NCBI GenBank assembly: GCA_002633005.1
Contig: NMRA01000337.1
Location: 458,229-490,259, forward strand
Length of the DNA stretch: 32,031 nucleotides
Direction of reading: 5' to 3'
From: Phoronis australis
Lineage: Eukaryota; Phoronida; Phoronidae
The notes under the pieces were generated by a model, which did not search any database, had not been told where the DNA came from, and was given only the letters and a program-made list of their open reading frames with translations. Made by a program: the position numbers and the translations under genes. Each line of letters opens with the position of its first letter. The stretch's first letter is position 1. Positions 1-11,600 of the stretch are shown in pieces.

Positions 1-3000
1 GTCCGCCCCTGGTCACTCCCAAGTTCGCGCCCAGTCATTCGTGCAGAACGATAACGCAACAATCACGAAGATCGGTTTTCAACTGATGACTGAAATTGAC
101 CTGGAGACTGGTTTGGCGAAGCAGCTTTCATTTCCCACCACTACAAAAGTAAAATAATTTCTCGCGAATTTGACAAATGTTTATTAAGTGTAAAAATGCA
201 TTTTTAATAACGAATTACCTTCGCAATCCGTAACTTGCTGAACCATAACGCAACAGTGACGGACTTTGAACACAAGGTTGTCATACGGCTGCTACCTGAC
301 CACGCTGCTCCTGCTAGTCGCATGTGAAGAAGTTAAATACTTTCTGTGAAGTCGACAATTAACAATTAATTTAAAAATATGAGTAACTGTTAGCATTTAT
401 GTAAAAACTACATTTCCATTGGCGTTCAGTCGTTCTTGCAGAAGGATAACGCATCAGTCACGAAGAGGTGTCTAAAGATCTGCCGGCGTGGTATGTCTGA
501 AATCTGACCACGCATCTCTTGTGACCGTATGTAAGGAAGTTAAAAACTTTACAGGAGGTCGACAATTAACATTTAACTGAAAATATGGCTGTATGTTGGT
601 ATTAAAGAATCCCTAGTTCCCGTCCAGTCATTCGTGCAGAACGATAACGCAGCAATCACGAAGATGGGTCTTCAACCGATGACTGAAGTTGACCTGGTTT
701 GACGAAGCAGCTTTCATTTCCCACCAGTGCAGATGTGTAATAATTTTTCATGAATTTGACAAATGTTTATTAAATGTAAAAAATATGCATTTTTTTATAA
801 CGAATTATCTTCGCAATCCGTAACTTGCTGAACCATATAACGCAATATTGACTGTGTTTGAACACAAGACAGTCACTCGGCTGTTACCTGACCACGCTCG
901 TCCTGTTAGTCGCATCAGGAGAAGTTAAATAGTTTTTATGAAGTCAACAATTAACTATTAATTTAAAATATGACTAGCTGTAAATCAAGAACTCGCGTGT
1001 TGGCGTTCACCTATTCTTGCAGAACGATGACGCAACAATCACGAAACTGGTCTACAAACCTCCCGCGTAGCTGAAATGTGGTCACGCAGCTCTTGTAAGC
1101 CGTATGTGCAGAAGTTTACAACTTTTCATGAAACCACCAATTAGCACTTGGCTTTAACATGAACGGCCTAGTCCTTATCAGGAAATCGCTCTCGAGCAAT
1201 ATGTTGCAGAACGATAACGCAACAGCCACTAAAATAGGCCTACAAATTCCCAGTACGGCTTAAAAATGAGGAATCAAGCCCCGTTAGCTACCTGTAAAGA
1301 AGTCAACAACTTTACATGTCGACAATGAACATAAAACATGACTGACTCAGTGTTTATTATAGAACTTTGCTACCATTCTTTCGTGCAGAACCATTACGCA
1401 ACAGTCACATACCCGATGGCTGAAGGGAGCCTCTAGACTGGTTTAATCAAGGAGTGCTCTCTTTTCCCTCATGTACACATGTGAAATCACTTTACGTGGA
1501 CATTTCGGTTTGACAATAGCTATTTAATGAATTAAAAATTGTCGGCATGTTTTATAAGGACTCAGGCTCTTCGCAGACGTAACTTGCTGAACCACAACGC
1601 AACAGTGACGGAGTTCGAGCACAAGATTGTCATACGGCTGCTACCTGACCACTCTGCTCTTGTTAGTCGCATGAAGAGAAGTCGACAATTAACTATTAAT
1701 ATAAAATATGACTAAATGGAATTATTTTTAAAAAGGTATGTTTTCGCTCAGTCAACTTGCAGAACGATGACGCAATAAGTCATACATATCTCCCTCCCGG
1801 CTGTAATATGACCACGCAGTTATTGTTTGCCGCATGTAAAAAAGTTGAACACTTCATATGAAGTCGACAATCAACTATTAATTTAAATTATGACGAAGTA
1901 TTTATTAAATAATTCTCATGTTAGCGTAACTTCATTTTTTTTTCGTTCTTGCGGAACGATAACGCATCTGTCACGTAAATAGGCGCACAAATCTCCCGTA
2001 CGGCTCTTATGTGATCAAGTAGCTACAGTAGAGAAGTTAACAACTCTACATTTAACTAGACAATCAACATTTTATACATGAATGACTAGTAGAGCATTTA
2101 TTAACGAACTCCCAATAACCCCCTCCTCGTCCATTCGTGCCGGACGATTACGCAGCTATCACGAGCATCGATGATCTACAAATCTCCCATGGGCTCTCGC
2201 TTGCCGCATGTTGAGAAGTTAGCAACTAATATGAAGTTGACAAACAGCTAATGACTGACTTGTAGTAAAGACCTCTCACAGTGTACCTAGACATTCGGTA
2301 ACTTGCGGAACCGTAACGCATCAGTGACGGACATTGGACCCATGAGTACTCACGTACGGCTGATACCTGACCATGCTGCTTCCGTTAGTCGCCAGGACAG
2401 AACTAAATTTGTTTAGATGAGATTTCTGTTCTGCAAGTGACCATTATTAATTTAAAGTAACTCGACATTTCTCACCTTCCCATTCGCGCTCAGTCATTCG
2501 TGCACTAACGGTAACGCGAGAATTGCAAAAATGGTCTACAANCCTGACCATGCTGCTTCCGTTAGTCGCCAGGACAGAACTAAATTTGTTTGGATGAGAT
2601 TTCCGTTCGGCAAGTGACCCTTATTAATTTAAAGTAACTCGGCATTTCTCACCTTCCCATTCGCGCTCAGTCATTCGTGCACTAACGGTAACGCGAGAAT
2701 TGCAAAAATGGTCTACAAATCTCCTGTACCGCTGACAGCTGCCGCAAGTAGAGACGTCAGGGACTTCATTATAAAATCGACCACTAATTCATAATATGTT
2801 CACACACAACCATTCTTGCAGAACAAGAAAAACGCAACAGCATGAAGCAGGCGAAGTCCCGCACGACTGAGATCAGACCGCCGACGCAGCGCCCGTTATC
2901 GCTTGCAGGGAAGCTAACTTCTCTATATGGAGTTGACAATTAACAATTAAATTCGAAGTTTGAAATTCACAAAACGTAAACACAAATTAGTCTACTATCA
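1..3000. repeat. Higher-order satellite array, monomers about 175-215 bp
   Basis: No gene. The region is built from diverged monomers, each opening with a conserved box close to TTGCAGAACGATAACGCAAC followed by AGTCACGAA. Boxes start near 44, 230, 436, 634, 820, 1017, 1204, 1384, 1585, 1759, 1950, 2127, 2306 and 2500. Monomers fall into types that recur in order: A (GTGCAGAACGATAACGC, followed by a GATGACTGAA-like part), B (CTTGCTGAACCATAACGC, followed by CATACGGCTGCTACCTGACC), C, and in some cycles D (CGTACGGCT...CAAGTAGCTAC). The order is ABC, ABCD, ABCD, AB. Most monomers end in GTCGACAATTAAC-type, AT-rich sequence. Confidence 0.75.
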
Positions 3001-3130
3001 ACAAACACAACCATGTCACATTTGATATACACAACTTCCAAGTTTTCACCCCGATTACTTGTTGCTAACTCCACATTACGGCATCCGACATTTCAATGGT
3101 AAAGCACAATCTAGTAATATGAAGCAAAAG

Positions 3131-3242
3131 TGCGTCATATTACGAAAAAAAATGCGTGATGTGACACATTTTTGCGTGATATGACGCATATTTGCGTGAT
3201 ATTACGCATCTTTGCGTTACGTTACGCACGAGTGCGTAACGT
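3131..3242. repeat. Short quasi-palindromic TGCGT...ACGCA array, first copy
   Basis: Units of 19-21 bp such as TGCGTGATATGACGCA and TGCGTGATATTACGCA, each an imperfect palindrome with TGCGT and ACGCA half-sites, cut off by the N at 3243. The same array recurs complete at 4528-4675. Confidence 0.7.
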
Positions 3243-3243
3243 N

Positions 3244-4680
3244 CAATTAACTATTAATATAAAATATGACTAAATGGAATTATTTTTAAAAAAGTATGTT
3301 TTCGCTCAGTCAACTTGCATAACGATGACGCAATATGCAATAAGTCATACATATCTCCCTCTCGGCTATAATATGACCACGCAGTTATTGTTTGCCGCAT
3401 GTAAAAAAGTTGAACACTTCATATGAAGTCGACAATCAACTATTAATTTAAATTATGACTGGCAGTATTTATTAAATAATTCTCATGTTAGCGTAACTTC
3501 ATTTTTTTCGTTCTTGCGGAACGATAACGCAGCAATCACGTAAATAGGCGCACAAATCTCCCGTACGGCTCTTATGTGATCAAGTAGCTACAGTAGAGAA
3601 GTTAACAACTTTACATTTAACTAGACAATCAACATTTTATACATGAATGACTAGAGCATTAATTAACGAACTCCCAATAACCCCCTCGTCCATTCGTGCC
3701 GGACGATTACGCAGCTATCACGAGCATCGATGATCTACAAATCTCCCATGGGCTCTCGCTTGCCGCATGTTAAGAAGTTAGCAACTGATATGAAGTTGAC
3801 AAACAGCTAATGACGGACTTGTAGTAAAGACCTCTCACACTGTACCGAGACATTCGGTAACTTGCGGAACCGTAACGCATCAGTGACGGACATTGGACCC
3901 GTGAGTACTCACGTACATGTACGGCTGATACCTGACCATGCTGCTTCCATTAGTCGCCAGGACAGAACTAAATTTGTTTAGATGAGATTTCTGTTCGGCA
4001 AGTGACCATTATTAATTTAAAGTAACTCGGCATTTCTCACCTTCCCATTCGCGCTCAGTTATTCGTGCACTAACGGTAACGCGAGAATTGCAAAAATGGT
4101 CTACAAATCTCCTGTACCGCCGACAGCTGCCGCACGTAGAGACGTTAGGGACTTCATTATGAAATCGACCACTAATTCATAATATGTTCACACACAACCA
4201 TTCTTGCAGAACGAGAAAAACGCAACAACACGAAGCAGGCGAAGTCCCGCACGGCTGAGATCAGACCGCCGACGCAGCGCCCGTTATCGCTTGCAGAGAA
4301 GCTAACTTCTCTATATGGACTTGACAATTAACAATTAAATTCGATATTTGAAATTCACAAAACGTAAACACAAATTAGTCTACTATCAACAAACACAAAC
4401 CTGTCACATTTGATATACACAACTTCCAAGTTTTCACCCGGACAACTCCACATTACGGCATCCGAGATTTCAACGATAAAGCACAATCTGGTAATATGAA
4501 GCAAAAGTGCCTCATATTACCAAAAAAAATGCGTGATGTGACGCATTTTTGCGTGATATGACGCATATTTGCGTGATATTACGCATCTTTGCGTTACGTT
4601 ACGCACTAGTGCGTAACGTGACGTATTTTTGCGTTATATCACGCACGCAAATTTGCGTTACCGTTACACACAAATTTTTA
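3244..4680. repeat. Second copy of satellite segment 1684-3242
   Basis: From the N at 3243 the sequence repeats 1684-2541 with few differences and then continues without a break into the equivalent of 2717-3242, ending in the TGCGT array (4528-4675). No gene. The opening CAATTAACTATTAATATAAA occurs at both 1684 and 3244. The long plus-strand open frame over 4549-4857 lies in this repeat and shows no domain. Confidence 0.8.
4528..4675. repeat. Short quasi-palindromic TGCGT...ACGCA array, second copy
   Basis: About seven units at 19-21 bp spacing (TGCGTGATGTGACGCA, TGCGTGATATGACGCA, TGCGTTACGTTACGCA and others). Cores include TGACGCA and TTACG, resembling bZIP (ATF/CREB, PAR) half-sites; no function is shown. 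Confidence 0.7.
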
Positions 4681-4984
4681 ATTGCCAATTACCAAAATGT
4701 CGTTTATTTGTTTTTCAAAGCAAAGACAGGAATGTGCTTAGAAAGTGATAGTCTTTCGTACCAAGTCATTTTTTTTGAAAATATCTGGGTATTTTTCATT
4801 TGCGTCACGTTACATTCCAGTTCGGGACAAAATGAGATTTTCCCTATTTTTAAATAAGATCGACTTTATAATAAAATTCGTGAATTTAAGCTAAACTCCC
4901 AAGGCCCTGCATGCTCTCTATGTGCACAACCCACAGAAAGAGAACAATAGAGTGCTTCACAGCTAACACAGATATTGTTCCGTT

Positions 4985-5530
4985 GAAGAATGTCAAGGCC
5001 TGTCAATGACAATCGTCCAGGGCTGTAGGTGTATTCACCCTTGTGTAGATACGGCCTCATGTCAAGACATGTCACTGACAATCCTCCAGTGCTGTAGGTA
5101 TATGCACTCCTGTGTAGAGGTAAACTAACCCTTGTGTAGATACAGCTTCATGTCAAGATGTGTCAGTGACAATCATCCAGTGCTGTAGAAATACTCACCC
5201 TTGCGTAAAGGTATACTAACCCTTGTGTAGATACAGCTTCATGTCAAGATATGTCAGTGACAGTCATCCAGTGCTGTAGAAATACTCACCCTTGCGTAAA
5301 GGTATACTCACCCTTGTGAAGATACAGCTTCATGTCAAGATATGTCAGTGACAGTCATCCAGTGCTGTAGAAATACTCACCCTTGCGTAAAGGTATACTC
5401 ACCCTTGTGTAGATACGGCCTCATGTCAAGATATGTCAGTGACAATCATCCAGTGCTGTAGAAATACTCACTCTTGCGTAAAGGTATACTCACCCTTGTG
5501 TAGATACGGCCTCATGTCAAGGCCTGTCAG
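4985..5530 (-). repeat. 91-bp minisatellite containing the exon 12 end and splice donor
   Basis: Read on the minus strand, the end of exon 12 ([13 protein letters not shown] and GGGTGAGTAT donor) is repeated with exact 91-bp spacing. Donor GT positions are 5493, 5402, 5311, 5220, 5129 and 5038, and a diverged further unit lies near 4990. Most units carry a second donor-like CGCAAGGGTGAGTATT about 25-30 bp further on. Copies of the exon part still read LT.LDM..YLHKG. Sequence to the left, down to 4680, is unique and holds nothing recognised. Confidence 0.92.
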
Positions 5531-5654
5531 TGGAAATAACACGTAGCTACTGATCTTTGATGAGAACATGAACTCATGCCTGAACCTCTTTAGATGGATA
5601 CATAGTATCTCTGGCAACTCAACCACTTTGGAGAACTTCATGCCATTACGCAAT
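5494..5654 (-). CDS. USP20/33: USP20/33 exon 12, [15 protein letters not shown] segment; last exon in window
   Basis: 161 nt from TCATTTCTCATAG to CACAAGG|GTGAGT. It reads [20 protein letters not shown], continues [20 protein letters not shown], and ends [13 protein letters not shown]. This is the highly conserved USP20/33 block ahead of the His box. AA|A at the entry restores Lys577, as expected for CKKLRNG. About 5 kb of intron separates it from exon 11. Both edges are embedded in minisatellites: a 33-bp array runs into the acceptor, and a 91-bp array copies the exon end with its donor. The next exon (His box) was not found in 1-5000. Confidence 0.96.
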
Positions 5655-8600
5655 CTATGAGAAATGAGACAATAGTACTCTGAAATGAGTCTAATAATGA
5701 GACAACAGTACTCTGAAATGAGTCTAATAATGAGACAACAGTACTCTGAAATGAGTCTAATAATGAGACAACAGTACACTGAAATGAGTTTAATAATGAG
5801 ACAACAGTACTCTGAAATGAGTCTAATAATGAGACAATAGTACTCTGAAATGAGTCTAATAATGAGACAACAGTACTCTGAAATGACTCTAATAATGAGA
5901 CAACAGTACTCTGAAATGAGTCTAATAATGAAACAATAGTACTCTGAAATGAGTCTAAACAAAATTATCTTTCAATCCACTCCAATTCTCACATTGGGAA
6001 ATGATTTGCGGAGGTAGAAAAACTAACACCCAGTTTTCCAAAGATACTCTCGAGTTCCGAATAGCCGTATCTATACAATTATTTATTTCAGACTCATTTT
6101 CCTGTCTATACGACACTTATTCGGGTCTCTACGTTTATTAATTTACTAACTTTTTTCCATGCTCCACGATTATTAGGTTCAGCAATTTCATAAGTTCTAT
6201 TTCATTCAACACCAATTCGGTACACAAAAACTTTGCTTCTAACAACGGGTATCGTACCTTGGTCATACTTAAGACGAATTGAAATCACTCTAAACCTCTG
6301 GACCAAGATACACTCAGTTCAAAGTTTGTAAATTAGAAGAGCTATATACGACTTCACGTTACACACGGAAGTCTCATGTCATACATATAAAAAGATTTTA
6401 TTCGCTAAAATATACTACTGTACATTTCAAAGTGTAAAATAATCGGACTCCCAAGCAAGGGTTTTACGCAGCGGCCATCTGTTGGACTGCCATAATGTTA
6501 TTATTTTGGACGGGATCGGTCAGATTTTGTTGGCAAAATTTAAAAAAGTTTGAAATGATGACCACTCTCTCAATATTAACGGCTGGTCGGCAGTCGTTCA
6601 AAGAAATAGGCCATTAGTAATTTCAGAACTGAGAAATTTAGTGCACAAAAAGTGCTTTCTTAGCGCATTTTTCAATACTCCGCGCGCCGCGTGACACAGA
6701 TCGGTGTTACCGGCAGCACAACTTACATATGGATAAAAATGCTTTCGACGAGTTTCTTCGGCTGATCCAATATTTACGATTGCACCCTGTGAAAAACTGG
6801 CAAGCCGTTACAACTTTTCACTGTGTCTGTCCCCGACGTTTGCGTTTGTGGGGGGAGTAAGTCCGAGATTTTGCACAGCCAGTGTCATCATGATTGACAA
6901 GCGCATTCTACATAGTTACTTACTCATGTCATCTGCCGTGCAAAGGCCTAAAGAACTCGAGGATTATTTTACAAACTGGTAGATGTTCTAGATACAGACA
7001 TTGATTCAGATGCTGGTACGACAAATAATTCAGGTAAAGATACGGACTGTGGGGATAACGCGGCCAGTAAACGAAGCGCAAATACCCGTGCAATTAATGA
7101 ACGGTGCCTAACCTTTCAATCAACGAAGTACCAACAAGTTGCCGACAACAATCATCGGACATCAGCATTTTTACAATTCGCTCCAAACTTGAGAATAGAT
7201 TGTTTTTATGAACAGGAAGAATGGATTTATGACAATCTTGAAAATGACATAGTTGCTAACATTCGACAATCCAGTCAATATCTTTATTGAAATTGATTTC
7301 CCATCCAAATAAATGGAAATGCACGTGAATCGGTTTGTTTATTATAGCTAATTAAATATTCAAGATGGTGAACTTAGTCGATGTCGTGGACTTGTATGTT
7401 GGGCAATTCTGCAAGAAATCTCAATTTCTGGCTGTGTAAAATTTTGGACATGCCGACATTTTGACGTCAAATTCTGACAAACATTACGAGGGTATTGACT
7501 ATGAACGTTGTTCAAGACATGAGACTGAGAGAAATCAAAGGCTTGACTGTCAGGAACATGTATGATAAAAATACAACTCGTTTTACCAAGACACTTTATT
7601 GTCTTTATTCAAACTGTCGGCTTCATGGAAACTGGACATTGCTGCTAAAATCTTTACCTACGTGTTATTAGTTTTTGGTTTTAGTCAACATTGGCATGAG
7701 TATGAATGTCATATTCTTTTTTGAGTAAAATGATTCCACATACTGTGTGAAACACGTTTGTATAGACTTCCATTTAAAGTTATTGAATAAACAAATGGTC
7801 TTTGTTTTAGCAACAACACTTTATTCCACTTCACTTTACTATGTTATGGCATAGGTGGATACACCACTGCAATAATTTAACTGGTGCTAATGTTCAGTTT
7901 AAAGGTTTTTCTTTGAAACAATTAAAGCGGTGGTAAGTCCAACAGAATTTGCTTCTTTGCACTATTACTCCCATCCATATCATTATTAGATTTTGCACTA
8001 TTATTTTCGTCTACCATTACTAGATTTTATGCAATACTACGTTTAATTTTCCACAAATTTCTCGTCAAAACCATTATTTCCTACAATTTGCTGTTTTGCA
8101 CTATTATTCCCTTCTATATCATTAGATTTTACCCAAATTTGTAATCAGTATTATTATTCCAGTCTATACTATGTTTAAATTTCCACAAATTTGCTGTCTA
8201 GACCAGTATTCCATTCTATACTTAGTCTATAAGTAATTTTTTCACCAATTTCCGCTCTATACTATTATTTTACTTTTCTAGTGTTTGGGTCTATACTGTC
8301 TATTATTAGAGTCTTTACTATTATTAGAAATTGTGAAATTTTCCGGTCTATACTATTATTGCAGTCTCTACAACTATTCGGAACTCGAGAGTAGGGCTGT
8401 TACTGCACTTCTGAGACAAATCAGACAATTGAAAAACACAATTTAGATACGGTAGTCAGTTTTATTTTTATATCTGCAATGCAACTCACTGTAAAACCAG
8501 TTAAATGTTGTTCACATCAGAATGGCAAATGGCAAACCAACTTTAATGTAATGTGATTGACAAGGCATCAGTGAAGAGCTGTGTGACTAGTGTCTCACGG

Positions 8601-11600
8601 ATGAGCAGCATTGTGGGTAAATGACACAGACTGAGAGAGGGCGCTGCAGTATTAGGGGAAGTAACTATTCTCAGAATAATGTGACATACTGCGATGATAA
8701 TGCTGTGAGCTTTGGACAATGCTCAGTTTCTACAAATACAATTAAAATGCATCTTTCAGGAAAGGTCATAGAAACAAAAAAATTATATGGAGTTGATGCG
8801 GACAAGTGATAATACTGTAGTTTTCAAAAACACGTTGCTGGTCGAAAATCAGAAAAATTTCAAAGCAAAGATCTTTAGGTATCTTCCAAATAATTTCGTA
8901 AAATTTTCTAGTTTTTGCCATAAGTTCGAGGAATCTAGACACAATTCACAAAATTCATCAACTTTTTTGAAAACTACAGTTTACTGCATTTGCCCTCAGC
9001 TGATAAGCACCCAGGGTGCTTAGAAAAATTCGTTTCGGGGGGACACTTATTGTAGCCCAAGACGGCCGAGACCCGGTCTCCGAAATGGGTGAAATTGCAA
9101 GGTAGTTACATCAAATTTACACTCTGTGATGTATGTGTAACCTATGACAGACTTTCCACAAAAATTGTGGTGCATTGCTATCAAACTTCGTTGTTAAATT
9201 ACGATCATTTTTCAGAAAATGGTGCTGAAATCCTATGGCGAAAACTACCGGCCAATGCGTCGTTGCCTCGCGATCGTCCATAGGGCAACTTGAATTCTTG
9301 AACAAAAATACAGTTTCGACTCAACAAATTACCTGAAGTCCTCATTAAGTTTTCAAAATAGTGTTCCTATGATTTTTAAGTTACTGCAAAATCGGGATTA
9401 ACTGCAGATTAAGTCCAAGAATGCGCCATACCGTTCCCCACAAAAAATCTCTGGACGAACACACATGTTGTCGCCATGTGACGTTTTTTTAAAGTTCATC
9501 TGCATGTGTGTTGAGCAAGCGAGCACGTGCCTGTCATCGGAGTTCATTTGCCAGAGTAAACGCAATGCGACGATCTATAGATGTGCATTGTTACTCAAGC
9601 AGTAAAAAATGTGTTTTATTTTGCACCTGCTGGTCTCATCTGCTAAAAAACATTCAGGAATTGTCTCGGTAAGGCCGACATGAAATTTCATTGAATCGTC
9701 GGGTGACTAGATGCGTGACAGTCCAAAAGTTATTTTCCGGGAGATTCGGGGTGTAAGGGTGCGAAAGTGTTCACTACTAGTGGGTCACTTTGATGTAAAA
9801 AAACAGTATGAATTATGATTGATTAAATAATTCCTCTTAAAAATAATGCATAAGTTTTTTTATGGTGTTAGAAATTCTCGGAAATTAGTGCCAATACTTT
9901 ATTCTTGCCGATGCTATGTTACCCGTTTCATGAATAGATAGTTCGGGAAGACTAATATCTTCGATGACGGGTAGATGTATGTGGCGAGCACTTCCTGGCC
10001 ACGTGCAATTAACAGTCAAGTCTTTTTAGTCTTATTGTACACATACATTTAGATTCCTGTTGGGAGAAGATGTGTATGGGAAGGATACAAAACAATGCAG
10101 TTGAAAAGTATGCTATCTGAAAGCCAGACCATAGTGGGACACATTACTCGCAAAATCAGCAAAACTTTTGCCTTCTGTTTGAAGCATGGCAGAAGTTTGG
10201 AGTGTGTAGCTAAATACCGACATAGCGGAGAGGCTCGTGGTCTACAAATTGCATCACAGCTAAATACCGACATAGCGGAGAGGCTCGTCGTCTACAAATT
10301 ACATACACAACGATTTTTTTCAGGACTGTCGGATCTTATTGATAAATTGAAAACGTTGCTGTACAATTTTAGAACTGTAGGTAAGGCAATTTCGCGTACA
10401 CGTTCATGGACTGGGCACTCATTTTATCAACGTCTGAAACCCATGGGGTGGGCACTTATAGGGACATGGGCGCTTCTTAGGGCAAATACGGTATTATATG
10501 CCACGAACAACTTATTCTTACTTGAAAAATGGCGTGTGGCTTGGTTGAAAGTTAGTTTAATATTAGAGATTGAAGTGGATTGTAAAATACACAAATAACC
10601 AGGAAGTAGTTCTGCTGGATTTCAAGCAACTTAACACGACACCAAAATTGTAAAACCAAACTGAGACTAAAATTTACTTACTTTTTACATCTTTCACAGC
10701 TGTACATATTATCACCTTTCAACTCATCTTCAGAAAAGAATGCAGATAGACAGTTGTCCAATTGGATATTGGGGCCCCAGAGCCAGCTGAAAGAAAAACT
10801 CTAGTTAGTACGATGCAAAGAGTGCCGTCTACATCCTTGGCCACACAGCCAGCAACACACAAACTTTGAGTATCTACAAACTATTACCATAACAACAGTA
10901 GATTTCACCAAATCCATCCTTAACAACTGGGACTCTAATTCCAAAATTTCTGGCCCCAGCTTAATAGACTGTGGAGCTGAGTAACCTTGCAAGACGTGTT
11001 ATAAAAACATCCAATCAAAACTGTTTAGCATACCACAAGTACACCATCAGTTACAGTCTTCCAAACAAAAGTATAGCATCAGTTAGTCATCCAAGCAAAA
11101 CTACAACAAATCATACATGAATAAAAAAGCGTGACAAATTAGCAAAAAAAAATGAGAAACTTCACACAACAACTGCACTCTATCAACAACTTTTTATGAC
11201 TGGACATTTGTATCATTTATCTACTAACCTTGTCATATATGACCAAATCCAGGTCATCCAACCTGGATTGACCTCTCCACACGAACCCTTGACCCTTGAC
11301 CCTTGCTGAGCATTCAACAAAGACACTTGGTCTTTGGATGGTATGGGAAGTGAAAGATCTTGAAAGGTTTCTTTGGTTGTTGAGAACTACACAAAAAGAC
11401 ATAAACACAAACTGTTAGAGCACGTTTGTCTCATCTTCATGCACTAATGAAGGTTTACAGTAAACACAAACTGTTAGAGCACGTTTGTCTCATCTTCATG
11501 CACAAGTGAAGGTTTAACGTAAACACAAACTGTTAGCGCACGATTCGTCTCATCTTCATGCACAAGTGACAGTTTACAGTAAACCGAACCAAAAGTATGT

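Larger units (their letters stand above)
6045..8393. mobile_element. DNA transposon with 20-bp perfect TIRs and TA target site
   Basis: TACTCTCGAGTTCCGAATAG at 6045-6064 is present as a perfect inverted copy at 8374-8393; the outer TA is probably the duplicated target site. Both ends contain repeated subterminal motifs (TCTATAC, CTATTATT), especially 7930-8390. The interior has short plus-strand open frames (6729-6860, 6888-6980, and a frame without an early ATG at about 6950-7290). The superfamily is not recognised. It lies in the intron between exons 11 and 12. Confidence 0.8.

Noticed and set aside
4549-4857. 102-codon plus-strand open frame at the end of the satellite
   Set aside because: It starts inside the TGCGT repeat array and has no domain; the repeat explains its openness.
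1-4866. Search for the USP His box (GHYIAY) and DUSP exons
   Set aside because: No matching minus-strand sequence seen; the region is satellite, so these exons should lie beyond the left edge.
5661-5958. CRISPR-like regular array
   Set aside because: The units are contiguous 33-bp tandem repeats without unique spacers, in a eukaryotic intron.
10095-10598. 167-codon plus-strand open frame in intron 11
   Set aside because: It contains a 50-bp direct repeat, has no recognisable motif or splice context and lies in the intron of the opposite strand gene; kept only as unexplained.
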